Of a stretch of DNA of 45,616 nt, positions 37,901-43,793 are shown one piece after another (position 1 is the first letter of the stretch; each line of letters opens with the position of its first letter). This DNA comes from Verrucomicrobiaceae bacterium (GTDB taxonomy: Bacteria > Verrucomicrobiota > Verrucomicrobiia > Verrucomicrobiales > Verrucomicrobiaceae). The notes under the pieces are model-generated. The model did not search any database. It was not told the DNA's origin and saw nothing but the letters and a program-made list of their open reading frames with translations. Position numbers and translations under genes: made by a program. The stretch lies in the NCBI GenBank assembly GCA_027489965.1, contig JAIXZA010000046.1:1-45616 (forward strand). Reading direction: 5' to 3'.

Positions 37901-38520
37901 GGTTTTACCGTTGTGCCTGAATTGGTATATGGATAACCGACAAACCAGGCCTCAGCCCCCGAGGCGCTGCCGCTGGGCAATGGATCACCACTGACGTAGC
38001 ATGGAATAAACGCCGAGACACCCGTTGTGCCGCGATTGTAGTCGCTCGGATTATGGACCGCGAAGTCCACGGTAGCGGTGCCACTGGCAACGAATTGCAC
38101 GGAGGTGCCATAGCTTGATCCACCACCTGAGGAGAAATCGATTCCAGCGGTCGCACAGATCCCAGAAGCAGAGATGGTAAACTCCACACGATAAGGAGCT
38201 GCGCCAGTTGCCGTGATGGAATAACTCCCATTGGCTGCTGAAGTCGCTGTGCCTCGGGAAACGCCAGCTGAGTCATAAGCCGTAACGATCACACCCGCAA
38301 CACCCGGCTCCGTAGGATTCGATGCCTGCTGAATACCATTGCCATTGAAGTCACGGAAGACCGTGCCGGTGATGGCAGCATGAGCGGAACTGCCGAGTAA
38401 CAAAAGAGCAAGCAGAGTGAAACTGCGGTAAGATGAAGAGACATTCGTGAAACCACGAGAGACAGTTAGTGTGTATGCTTGGGCTTTCATAGTCATAGTG
38501 GATTGCAGGGGGAAATGCAT
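34933..38520 (-). CDS. Secreted paralogue with N- and mid-SdrD_B-like domains (1195 aa)
   Basis: First gene of the tandem trio. A signal segment (YRSFTLLALLLLGSSAHAAI, residues about 31-50) follows a long N-region, so the start may be later than the ATG at 38520. Order: one SdrD_B-like/Cna_B-like repeat (TGTVFRDFNGNGIQ, about 50-125); a propeller-like domain (about 160-650; MLKRHVGLGSLGSGGIYML, MDRAGHQWGERNRK); one true SdrD_B repeat (IGNRIWADSDGDGVQDAGE, about 660-785); the shared Cys module (CSITDLAFTGGTATCNDNG); He_PIG-type repeats; end GTACCPQITISVP. The terminal CCPQ matches the 908-aa protein, so both end at the same domain boundary. The regulatory element and -10 box (copy B) lie 278-323 bp upstream, leaving a leader of roughly 270 nt. 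Likely an exported surface protein; substrate or partner unknown. Confidence 0.87.
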   Translation of the reverse strand: MHFPLQSTMTMKAQAYTLTVSRGFTNVSSSYRSFTLLALLLLGSSAHAAITGTVFRDFNGNGIQQASNPTEPGVAGVIVTAYDSAGVSRGTATSAANGSYSITATGAAPYRVEFTISASGICATAGIDFSSGGGSSYGTSVQFVASGTATVDFAVHNPSDYNRGTTGVSAFIPCYVSGDPLPSGSASGAEAWFVGYPYTNSGTTVKPPQMIGGGIIGPTWGVAYSKQAGKVFTSAMLKRHVGLGSLGSGGIYMLTPTTTSFTVNSFYDLDTNGHRTRADASAPAYGEGTSFSIAADNATITYLGTNDPLTGKPAGLGVIGTNTQRGLVTNPLTPSHDPAAFDQVGKVGLGDIDISDDGKFLFVMNLYSRKVFRLELNSASNPTAVVNVTSYDFPAIICTNGDYRPWGLKFFRDKLYVGIVCSAENAGTAANLTAAVYQLNNPTAAAAFNPSAVLTLPLSYDKVGDHKPWTNNSNSIGSQTTYPQPILSDIEFTDNGDMVLGIMDRAGHQWGERNRKFLKTTTTSITVSTSGDVLIAGLNCASGTFTLENNGTVTSGNGMLLTGSANTNAGPGGKEFFNDNGPIGGFHDETAIGSLALLKGQGELYLPSYDSTANSGDAGTIKLSTTNGSYVAGSSYELYNRNSADGVFAKANGLGDLEITGDEAPIEIGNRIWADSDGDGVQDAGEAGLSGVTVELRSGSTVLATATTDTNGNYIFSSATGTSTPAFIYGITALQPNANYIVRVPTTVSGLSLTQVNQGGKDTVDSDAATTGDVPVLAAEIPVAGANNHTFDIGYSSVVTCSITDLAFTGGTATCNDNGTPAVTTDDYFTSDVTVTFANAPSTGNLILSGAALHSANTVTTVAVGSLGSSTSHTFTGVKLKANSTANPLVATFSADAACTFTKNTTAVPPCSVPGCPTITVTAPASLANGTVGLAYTSVTFTASGGVSPYSWVVAPALPAGITLTSAGVLSGTPSAAAPATTYLFTATDSTGGLTCTGTKSLSLTVNFAACPSINVTPAPLSSGTVGTAYSASPSSSGGAAPYTWMATSLPAGLTINASTGAVTGTPTAAGNATITATDANGCTGATTLVINAFACPIITVTPSVLPAGQTGTVYNQTPTASGAPSGSTYTWSASSLPAGLSINAPTGAITGTPTATGTATITATYTSAGTNCTGTATLTVTGTACCPQITISVP
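35769..36120 (-). repeat. Shared Cys-containing module, copy 1 (in the 1195-aa protein)
   Basis: Runs from CSITDLAFTGGTATCNDNG to [11 protein letters not shown]; the third member of the conserved set. Boundaries are approximate. Confidence 0.75.
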
Positions 38521-38797
38521 GGTTTGAGCAGATAAGAATCCTGGGGAATCAAGGCGTTGAAGGTGATCTGCTGAAATCTCTGTGGATGTGCTTTAAGACA
38601 GCGAAACAGTCCCTTTAAGAACACACTAAAATGCTGTTCCGACCCATATTCAGAGCGGCGTGCGAGGTTGAAACGGCCAGGCTGAACCTCACAACGACAT
38701 CAACAATGTCTGCGCTAGCTGACAGTGTTTTCAGGATCACGATAAAAGAGCATTGGCGGTGATGAGGCTGCATTGATGGGTAGAAGGTATTGATCAT

Positions 38798-38842
38798 ATT
38801 GTAGTTATGACTGTTATGGATCGCTATTGGACCAAAGGCCTA
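38798..38842 (-). promoter_or_regulatory. Regulatory element plus -10 box for the three-paralogue operon (copy B)
   Basis: Read on the minus strand, TAGGCCTTTGGTCCAAT (38842-38826), 22 nt, TACAAT (38803-38798). Identical core, gap and hexamer to copy A. The 1195-aa gene starts about 270 nt after the predicted transcription start; 38521-38797 contains no gene I can support and would be an unusually long leader. Confidence 0.65.
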
Positions 38843-38987
38843 AAATGTTGTGAAAAATACGGCCGATGAAGGAATGCTGGCTAGTCGTGGAAGCCGCTTG
38901 GGTGCCTTGCATATTCGGCAACACTTGATTTTCCAAAGGTGTGACAATTGACAAACCAAGGCTTCAGAAATTGAAATGCTGAGCTGG

Positions 38988-39014
38988 AAAGTGGAACAGG
39001 TTTGCAACCTGTTC
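38988..39014. repeat. Perfect inverted repeat, REP-like
   Basis: GAACAGGTT (38994-39002) and AACCTGTTC (39006-39014) flank TGC, a 9-bp perfect palindrome. The left arm extends to AAAGTGGAACAGGTT (38988-39002), which recurs reversed at 3354-3368. It lies in gene-free DNA between two transcription units, as dispersed palindromic repeats do. A terminator role is unlikely because no T-run follows. Confidence 0.5.
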
Positions 39015-39066
39015 GGTCCGAGTTCTGAGATGATGAAGCACTAACACACTTGTTGTTTCGGTGCCG

Positions 39067-39101
39067 ATAAAAACATAGCTTGACTCTATCGAGCCAAGCT
39101 A
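39067..39101 (-). terminator. Terminator of the tiny two-gene operon
   Basis: On the minus strand TAGCTTGGCTC pairs with GAGTCAAGCTA (11 bp with one G-T pair) around a GATA loop (plus-strand 39076-39101). It is followed by TG and TTTTTAT. It lies 28 bp after the stop of the 52-aa gene, closing a self-contained unit. Confidence 0.85.
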
Positions 39102-39128
39102 CTTTCTATTTTCACGTTAAGCTTGCCA

Positions 39129-39287
39129 TCAATGCAGAGACAGAACTTTGACAGTTTTAGCATGAACAAGGCGCACAAATGGGCCATTGAGAGAGGCCGC
39201 TGTGGCTAAGGCTAAGACGATGACAATCAGGATGCGAGCTATGTCAATACGACGCGCTTTGGGCGCAGGTGGACGGTAGGTTTTCAT
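39129..39287 (-). CDS. 52-aa single-pass membrane protein, second gene of a coupled pair
   Basis: The frame reads ATG (39287) to TGA (39131-39129). The protein starts MKTYRPPAPKARRIDIARIL and continues as a strongly hydrophobic helix (ILIVIVLALATAASL, residues about 19-33), then a short positively charged tail ending in LSLH. The Arg/Lys-rich N-terminus predicts N-in topology. It is below usual annotation cut-offs, but its ATG overlaps the stop of the 75-aa gene in an ATGA junction (39284-39287), and a good terminator follows, both of which argue it is translated. No family recognised. With its partner and element copy C upstream, it is a candidate member of the same regulon as the surface proteins. 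Confidence 0.6.
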   Translation of the reverse strand: MKTYRPPAPKARRIDIARILIVIVLALATAASLNGPFVRLVHAKTVKVLSLH

Positions 39288-39511
39288 AGAGCTTGGTTTT
39301 GACTGATGGTTTGAAATGCAGGTTTAGGTGTCTCGATGATCTCATTGGCTCCGCTGAGGCTCATGAGAGTCATGGCAGCAAGAGCCACGTGAGAGGCGCG
39401 CATGGCGCGGTGATGATTGTCAGCAGGCATGCGGCGCTGTGAGGCAACATCACGCGGTTGGCGGCGCGTGAGGCGTGATAGCAGATGAGATGGTAGTTCG
39501 TCGTGATTCAT
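39284..39511 (-). CDS. 75-aa small protein with Arg-rich N-half and one hydrophobic segment
   Basis: The protein begins MNHDELPSHLLSRLTRRQPR. Its first 38 residues are rich in Arg and His, then a moderately hydrophobic stretch (ASHVALAAMTLMSLSGA, about 39-55) could span or insert into the membrane. The remaining 20 residues are polar. No ribosome-binding site is visible at the ATG (39511). Support for a real gene is contextual: element copy C 63 bp upstream, 4-base overlap with the 52-aa gene and a shared terminator. No family recognised. The pair resembles small membrane regulators or peptide-type structural proteins, but no function should be assigned. Confidence 0.5.
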   Translation of the reverse strand: MNHDELPSHLLSRLTRRQPRDVASQRRMPADNHHRAMRASHVALAAMTLMSLSGANEIIETPKPAFQTISQNQAL

Positions 39512-39573
39512 AAGTAGGCTGTTGTGGGGTTTATGAGGCGAAGGTAATCTCGCTATACTGTTTATGGACTTCT

Positions 39574-39590
39574 ATTGGACGAAGGTCCTA
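39574..39590 (-). promoter_or_regulatory. Regulatory element in front of the tiny two-gene operon (copy C)
   Basis: Read on the minus strand: TAGGACCTTCGTCCAAT followed by AGAAGTCCATAA, similar to copy B past the core (AGCGATCCATAA). It lies 63 bp upstream of the ATG at 39511, comparable to copy A (52 bp). A matching TACAAT hexamer is not present at the 22-bp gap, so the promoter is weaker or different. Bases 39591-39932 hold no gene I can support; the promoter of the kinase operon must lie there. Confidence 0.6.
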
Positions 39591-39932
39591 ATCTGCAAAA
39601 TGGAGAAGCCATCTAAGGCGGACGCTGGAAAGTCTTCTTCTCAGGTGGAGGTGTGATGAATGTCATCGAGCTTTTGCAAAGACACGCGGCTAATCAAACA
39701 ACATCGAGTTTTCGACCACGAAAAGATCTAGCGCTTTCGCCGTGAACTGCACGAATCAATGAAGGTTAGGCGATGAAGACTGAGCTTGAAAGCAATGATG
39801 AAGCTAAACGTAATTAAGCGAACTGCTTAGTTTGCTAGAGTGGTTACAGTCAGTCCTATGAATTGATGCTGAATCACATTTGATGTGATGAGGCGAGTTG
39901 ACGCAGCACCTTGTCTTTGTTAACCAAAAGGA

Positions 39933-40979
39933 ATGCTTCAGAGAAAAGAACAATTTACCCGGCGAAAGCTTGATGAAGTTTCGATCAATCGGGGCGCTGC
40001 TGGATTATCAATGGTGTTTTGCGGTTTGCTTTCATGCCTTCTTCTGGCTCCTCAATTGGCCAAGTGTGCAGAAGACAATTTTAACGTTGTAGCGAACATT
40101 GTCGATTATAGAGGGCTGTTTACGGCAAGCCTATTTAGCGTGATGAATGGAGGTTTATTCATTGCTTCGCTCATTTTGTTAGGTGGACTAATCGTCGTGA
40201 ATCGACGTAGAAGGAAGATGAAAAAGCGCTTGGCTGCCATCGAGAATGATCTGGCTAAGCAAGTAGTCGAAGTTTCAAGAACTGAGACAACGGGTCGAAT
40301 GTCTGCTTCATTGGCGCATGACTTGAAGCAACCAATTGCGGCTATTTTACTGAACGCTCAGGGGGCTTTACGGTTCATGAAGCGCGCTGAGTTAAGCCAG
40401 CCTGATTTAGAGGAAAGTTTAAATGATATTGTTTCTGATGTTAGCCGTTTGGACAAGATTGTCGTTGGGTTAAGCGGCTTAGTTCTGCCTCAAAAGTCAA
40501 ACAGAGAAACTTTGGATCTGAATCATGAAGTCAGAGATGTTTTAGATTTACTGGCTGGGGAAATCCTCAAAAACGGGATGAGGCTAGTCACCGAACTAAC
40601 GGATGAAGCTCAGCCAATTGCCTGGAAGCGTGGTGAACTCAGGCATGTCATTATTACTTTGGTGCTGAATGCCTTGGATAAAATGATCGGCTGTAGCAAA
40701 GATAGGCGTGTGATAACCATCAAGACCGAAATGAATCAGGGCAGTATTCAACTCTCTGTTCAAGATTTCGGAGATGCGACTGCACTAGATGTCCTGCCTA
40801 ATCTAAAAAGATTCTCTCAAGCCGTAGTAGTTCCAGGAGGCCAAGATAATGACATGGGTGCTCTATCCTATTGTGCCTACGTGGTAGAAAGTCACCATGG
40901 AACGATTGAAGCTCTTTCACCGACGGGTATTGGCTGCCTTATTCGTATCACTTTCCCAATAATCTCTGCTCCACTATGA
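39933..40979 (+). CDS. Membrane histidine kinase, FixL/DctB-like, with degenerate ATP-binding motifs
   Basis: The product is 348 aa. Two membrane segments (about 24-42 and 67-89) enclose a loop of only about 25 residues, so there is no recognisable periplasmic sensor domain. The HisKA H-box is clear: SASLAHDLKQPIAAILLNAQ with H129. The catalytic domain (about 230-345) keeps an N-box-like LVLNALDKM, but the G1 motif reads QDFGDATALD instead of D-x-G-x-G, and G2 reads QDNDMGALSY. Phosphorylation activity may therefore be weak or the protein may act mainly as a phosphatase or signal scaffold; that is inference. The stop overlaps the start of the FixJ-type regulator (40976-40979), so they form a coupled two-component pair. 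The ATG at 39933 is poorly spaced from an AAGGA, and a later start (40011) is possible. Confidence 0.85.
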   Translation: MLQRKEQFTRRKLDEVSINRGAAGLSMVFCGLLSCLLLAPQLAKCAEDNFNVVANIVDYRGLFTASLFSVMNGGLFIASLILLGGLIVVNRRRRKMKKRLAAIENDLAKQVVEVSRTETTGRMSASLAHDLKQPIAAILLNAQGALRFMKRAELSQPDLEESLNDIVSDVSRLDKIVVGLSGLVLPQKSNRETLDLNHEVRDVLDLLAGEILKNGMRLVTELTDEAQPIAWKRGELRHVIITLVLNALDKMIGCSKDRRVITIKTEMNQGSIQLSVQDFGDATALDVLPNLKRFSQAVVVPGGQDNDMGALSYCAYVVESHHGTIEALSPTGIGCLIRITFPIISAPL

Positions 40980-41599
40980 TAAGCGACTCTTCTCCTACTG
41001 TTTATGTTGTCGATGATGATACTTCGATCTTGCGTGCCATTGCGCGTCTTCTGTCAGGGGCGGGCTATCGCGTAGAGACTTATAGTTCTCCACGTGATTT
41101 TATACAGAGCTCCATGGGTGGGGGTGTCGGTTGTGTGGTTTTAGACATGCATATGCCTGAATTTAATGGCTTAGAAGTGCAGCACCAATTGGCGAGTAAA
41201 GGGGGAGCTCTGTCGGTCATTTTTCTCACGGCGCACGGCCAAATTGATCAATGTGTGGATGCGTTAAAGTCGGGAGCTGTTGATTTTCTGACCAAACCCG
41301 TCACGGACGATAGCCTCTTATCGGCTGTGGCTACGGCTCTTCAGAAAAGTGAGGCTCGCTATAAAAAGCAGAGAGAAATTAACTCTCTAAAGGATAGATT
41401 AGCCAGTCTTTCACCACGTGAGTATCAAGTGTTCTGTCTGGTTGTTACAGGACTTCTCAATAAACAGATAGCAGCCGAGCTGGGCACGAGTGAAAAGACC
41501 ATCAAGGTTCATCGCGCTCGCGTAACTGAGAAAATGTGTGCAGGATCTTTGGCTGAGCTTGTTGTTATGGCTGGACGTTTGGGAGTTAATCGAAAATAA
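40976..41599 (+). CDS. FixJ-type response regulator (receiver + LuxR-type DNA-binding domain)
   Basis: The product is 207 aa. Residues about 8-125 form a receiver with all key positions: acidic pocket D13/D14, phospho-acceptor D57 (VVLDMHMPE), T85 (FLTAHG) and K107 (LTKPV). Residues about 140-205 form the LuxR/GerE helix-turn-helix (LSPREYQVFCLVVTGLLNKQ, then IAAELGTSEKTIKVHRARV). FixJ/NarL-type regulators bind short inverted repeats next to the -35 region as dimers after phosphorylation. The gene overlaps the kinase stop by 4 bases. Immediately after its own stop comes the 17-bp element copy D, and copies A-C lie in front of surface and small-protein genes on the same side of the window, making it the leading candidate regulator for that element. 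Confidence 0.93.
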   Translation: MISDSSPTVYVVDDDTSILRAIARLLSGAGYRVETYSSPRDFIQSSMGGGVGCVVLDMHMPEFNGLEVQHQLASKGGALSVIFLTAHGQIDQCVDALKSGAVDFLTKPVTDDSLLSAVATALQKSEARYKKQREINSLKDRLASLSPREYQVFCLVVTGLLNKQIAAELGTSEKTIKVHRARVTEKMCAGSLAELVVMAGRLGVNRK

Positions 41600-41606
41600 T
41601 CAACAA

Positions 41607-41623
41607 TAGGACCAAGGTCCAAT
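41607..41623 (+). promoter_or_regulatory. Regulatory element in front of the stand-alone receiver gene (copy D)
   Basis: TAGGACCAAGGTCCAAT on the plus strand, containing the perfect palindrome GGACCAAGGTCC with the conserved CCAATAG exit. It lies 75 bp before the ATG at 41699 and 7 bp after the FixJ-type gene stop. Orientation relative to the downstream gene is the same as in copies A-C. No clear -10 is present 22 bp further on. Confidence 0.6.
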
Positions 41624-41688
41624 AGATCGGAATTGTGATCAGGTTCACTCTCATATGAAGCCATCAATCAGATTTTAATAGCTAACTG

Positions 41689-41698
41689 CACCTCCTTT
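41689..41698 (+). other. Anti-Shine-Dalgarno-like decamer directly before a start codon
   Basis: CACCTCCTTT immediately precedes the ATG at 41699. These ten bases equal the 3' end of bacterial 16S rRNA rather than its complement, so this leader has no ribosome-binding site of its own and could pair with one elsewhere in the mRNA. May be chance; see findings. Confidence 0.35.
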
Positions 41699-42319
41699 AT
41701 GTCGACCAAAAATCAATCTCCTCTTATTGCAGTGGTAGATGATGATATGAATGTTGGCAGATCTTTAGCGAAGTTGCTTTTGGTGTTAGGTTTCAGAACA
41801 CATCTTTATCTGACTGGAGCTGATTTCTTGTTTTCCTTGGGTGGTCAGGTGCCCGATTGTTTGCTCGTAGATGCAGGAATGCCGAACACAGATGGACATC
41901 AGGTCATTGAATATGTCAGGGGTATGGGACTCAAGATTCCTATAATCTTAGCGACGGGCAATCACGACGAAGATGTTTGGGATCGGGCACTTACCCTCGG
42001 TGCTCACAGCATCATGCTAAAGCCATATTGTGTTGATGACTTGTGCATTAAAATCAATCAAGTTTTGGGCTGTCCAGGCTTTGTTCCAAGCCGCTGCCCC
42101 TGGCCTTGCCCAGCCATCGGCAAGGGGGTCTGGAACTGCGCATTTGCGGGTTTCCCAGATGAGTCACGTGCATTCCTGAACTCAAATCAAGGTCCATACT
42201 CGCCTGAGTTATTGACAGCCTTGGCGCGCGTTAATTCCGATGAAGAATCTACATCAACCAAGGGATTGCCCTCGGTTTTTTCCAGTGCATCAGTGTTTGC
42301 TGTAAATCAGCCCGCCTAG
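41699..42319 (+). CDS. Stand-alone receiver protein with an uncharacterised C-terminal tail
   Basis: The product is 206 aa. Residues about 8-125 form a receiver domain: D14/D15, phospho-acceptor D58 (LLVDAGMPNTDG), T86 (IILATGNHD) and K108 (MLKPY) are all present. Residues about 126-206 contain Cys, Pro and Ser-rich sequence (FVPSRCPWPCPAIGKGVW) with no helix-turn-helix or enzymatic domain that I recognise, so it is not an obvious transcription factor. It follows the FixJ-type gene by 99 bp, with regulatory element D in between, and may be a target as well as a component of the pathway (feedback or phosphate sink). The ATG at 41699 is directly preceded by the CACCTCCTTT decamer and no ribosome-binding site. 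Bases 42320-42546, to the next gene on the other strand, hold nothing I can support. Confidence 0.85.
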   Translation: MSTKNQSPLIAVVDDDMNVGRSLAKLLLVLGFRTHLYLTGADFLFSLGGQVPDCLLVDAGMPNTDGHQVIEYVRGMGLKIPIILATGNHDEDVWDRALTLGAHSIMLKPYCVDDLCIKINQVLGCPGFVPSRCPWPCPAIGKGVWNCAFAGFPDESRAFLNSNQGPYSPELLTALARVNSDEESTSTKGLPSVFSSASVFAVNQPA

Positions 42320-42546
42320 CCAGACTTTTTTTATGAAAGGCGTCAGTTGAAATCGCGCAAGCCTATAGTGGCTCGATGTGTGTAGTATTGAAAGATGAAG
42401 GAGTATCGATCGATGCCCGAAGGCTTTCAAAAACAACGCTCCCCATGGGTGTAGGCAGCTAGTCGCACTAGAGTTTCATGAACAGCTCTGGTTAGCTTTG
42501 GATGGCTTTGAATTCATCGTAGTTTCGAGGGCGAGCTGTGTGGATT

Positions 42547-43779
42547 TTATCCGTTTGGCAAGAGGCGCTCCCAGAGTGCGTCATTCATGAGTACATTGGT
42601 GATAAACTCGCGTCCACTTTCTGGGCCACTCACAGGGACTGATTGATGGGCAGGAAGAGTTAGCTCAATAACCTGTCCGACAGTGCCGTGTTGAGTGCTT
42701 ATTTTTCCACCGAGATGATAAGCCAAGAAATAAGCCCCTATTAGGGCAAGCGCGCTAGGCTCAGATGATTCTGTCGTCATCATAAAAGGATCAAAGACCT
42801 TACCTAACAGTTCAGTGGAGAAGCCGGTGCCTGTGGCCGTGAAGGTCAATTGCAGACCGTCATCTTTAGACTTTGCTGCAATGGATACGGTGTCGCCAGA
42901 AGAAGTTAGAGCCAATTCTGCTTTTAAGAAAAGGCTCATCATTTGATTAAATATATCAGCATTGCTGTGAATGCTCGGTAATGGGCCTGCGGTATCAAAT
43001 CTCAGAGTCACATTCTGTTCTACAAATTGTGGCTTGTTAGAATCAATAGCGCTTTGGAGGGCCTGACCTGTAGCCAACTCTTTGATTTCATATTGTGAAA
43101 GGGTAAGGCTTCCAATAAGCTTGGCAATATTTCCTGATTGCTCGACCACTTGTCCATGGAAGTCCCGCCAGAAGCTTGGGTTGCTAAGTTTAGTGAAATC
43201 TAAATTTTGTTGCTGTAGCCGCCCTGGAGTGATGTTGAGGAATGCGGCCAGTGCTGGTAAGGCATTGTTGAGTGAGTGGCTCATACCTGCAGACACCACA
43301 CCAAGCGACATGATGCGGTCAGTGATCAACAAATTCTGCAATGCGGAGAGTTTCTCTTGAAGCAAATCGTCACGCTCTTGCTGAAGAATGAAAAAGTCCA
43401 TTGCGCGGTGCAGTGTGGTGCGCACATCTTCGACCTGAATCGGTTTGGATAAATAACGGAAAATACTCCCTAGGTTGACCGCATCTACGGTAACGCTGAA
43501 ATCAGCGTAAGCCGTAATGAGTATGCGAACCATGCGAGGGCGCAAGATGCGGGCGCGCTCTAAAAGTTGAACGCCTTTTTCACCAGGCATCCTTTGGTCA
43601 GAAATAAGAATAGCAATCTCATCACCATGTTCTTCTAAAATTTTAAGTCCGTCTGCTGCATTGGAGGCTGTGTAAAATCGGAATTCACTGGCATAACTTT
43701 TTTCAAAGTATTTTAAGGCCATTTCTTCATCGTCTACATAAAGGATGGCATACTTTTTGGAGTCGTATTGGTTTTGCAT
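42547..43779 (-). CDS. Receiver domain fused to a degenerate histidine-kinase module
   Basis: The product is 410 aa. Residues about 8-128 form a receiver of the RpfG/HupR-associated type: D16/D17, D61 (LISDQRMPG), T89 (ILITAYAD) and K112 (YLSKPI). A helix links to a HisKA-like motif, SLGVVSAGMSHSLNNALPAL, with H168 retained. The C-terminal 160 residues resemble a HATPase domain, but the usual Asn of the N-box is missing (MMSLFLKAELAL) and G1 reads TATGTGFS without its Asp; a FDPFM motif remains. Thus ATP binding is doubtful, and it may receive phosphate from the hybrid kinase encoded 14 bp upstream on the same strand, with which it is surely cotranscribed. The degenerate half parallels the other kinase in the window (39933-40979). 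Confidence 0.85.
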   Translation of the reverse strand: MQNQYDSKKYAILYVDDEEMALKYFEKSYASEFRFYTASNAADGLKILEEHGDEIAILISDQRMPGEKGVQLLERARILRPRMVRILITAYADFSVTVDAVNLGSIFRYLSKPIQVEDVRTTLHRAMDFFILQQERDDLLQEKLSALQNLLITDRIMSLGVVSAGMSHSLNNALPALAAFLNITPGRLQQQNLDFTKLSNPSFWRDFHGQVVEQSGNIAKLIGSLTLSQYEIKELATGQALQSAIDSNKPQFVEQNVTLRFDTAGPLPSIHSNADIFNQMMSLFLKAELALTSSGDTVSIAAKSKDDGLQLTFTATGTGFSTELLGKVFDPFMMTTESSEPSALALIGAYFLAYHLGGKISTQHGTVGQVIELTLPAHQSVPVSGPESGREFITNVLMNDALWERLLPNG

Positions 43780-43793
43780 GTGGGTGTGTCCTT

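Noticed and set aside
16893..38000. Numerous plus-strand open frames opposite the surface-protein genes
   Set aside because: All are low-complexity antisense shadows of the Thr/Gly/Asp-rich minus-strand repeats.
38615..38797. 60-codon minus-strand frame just after element copy B
   Set aside because: Its ATG abuts the -10 hexamer, so it would precede the transcript start; there is no ribosome-binding site and no protein-like pattern.
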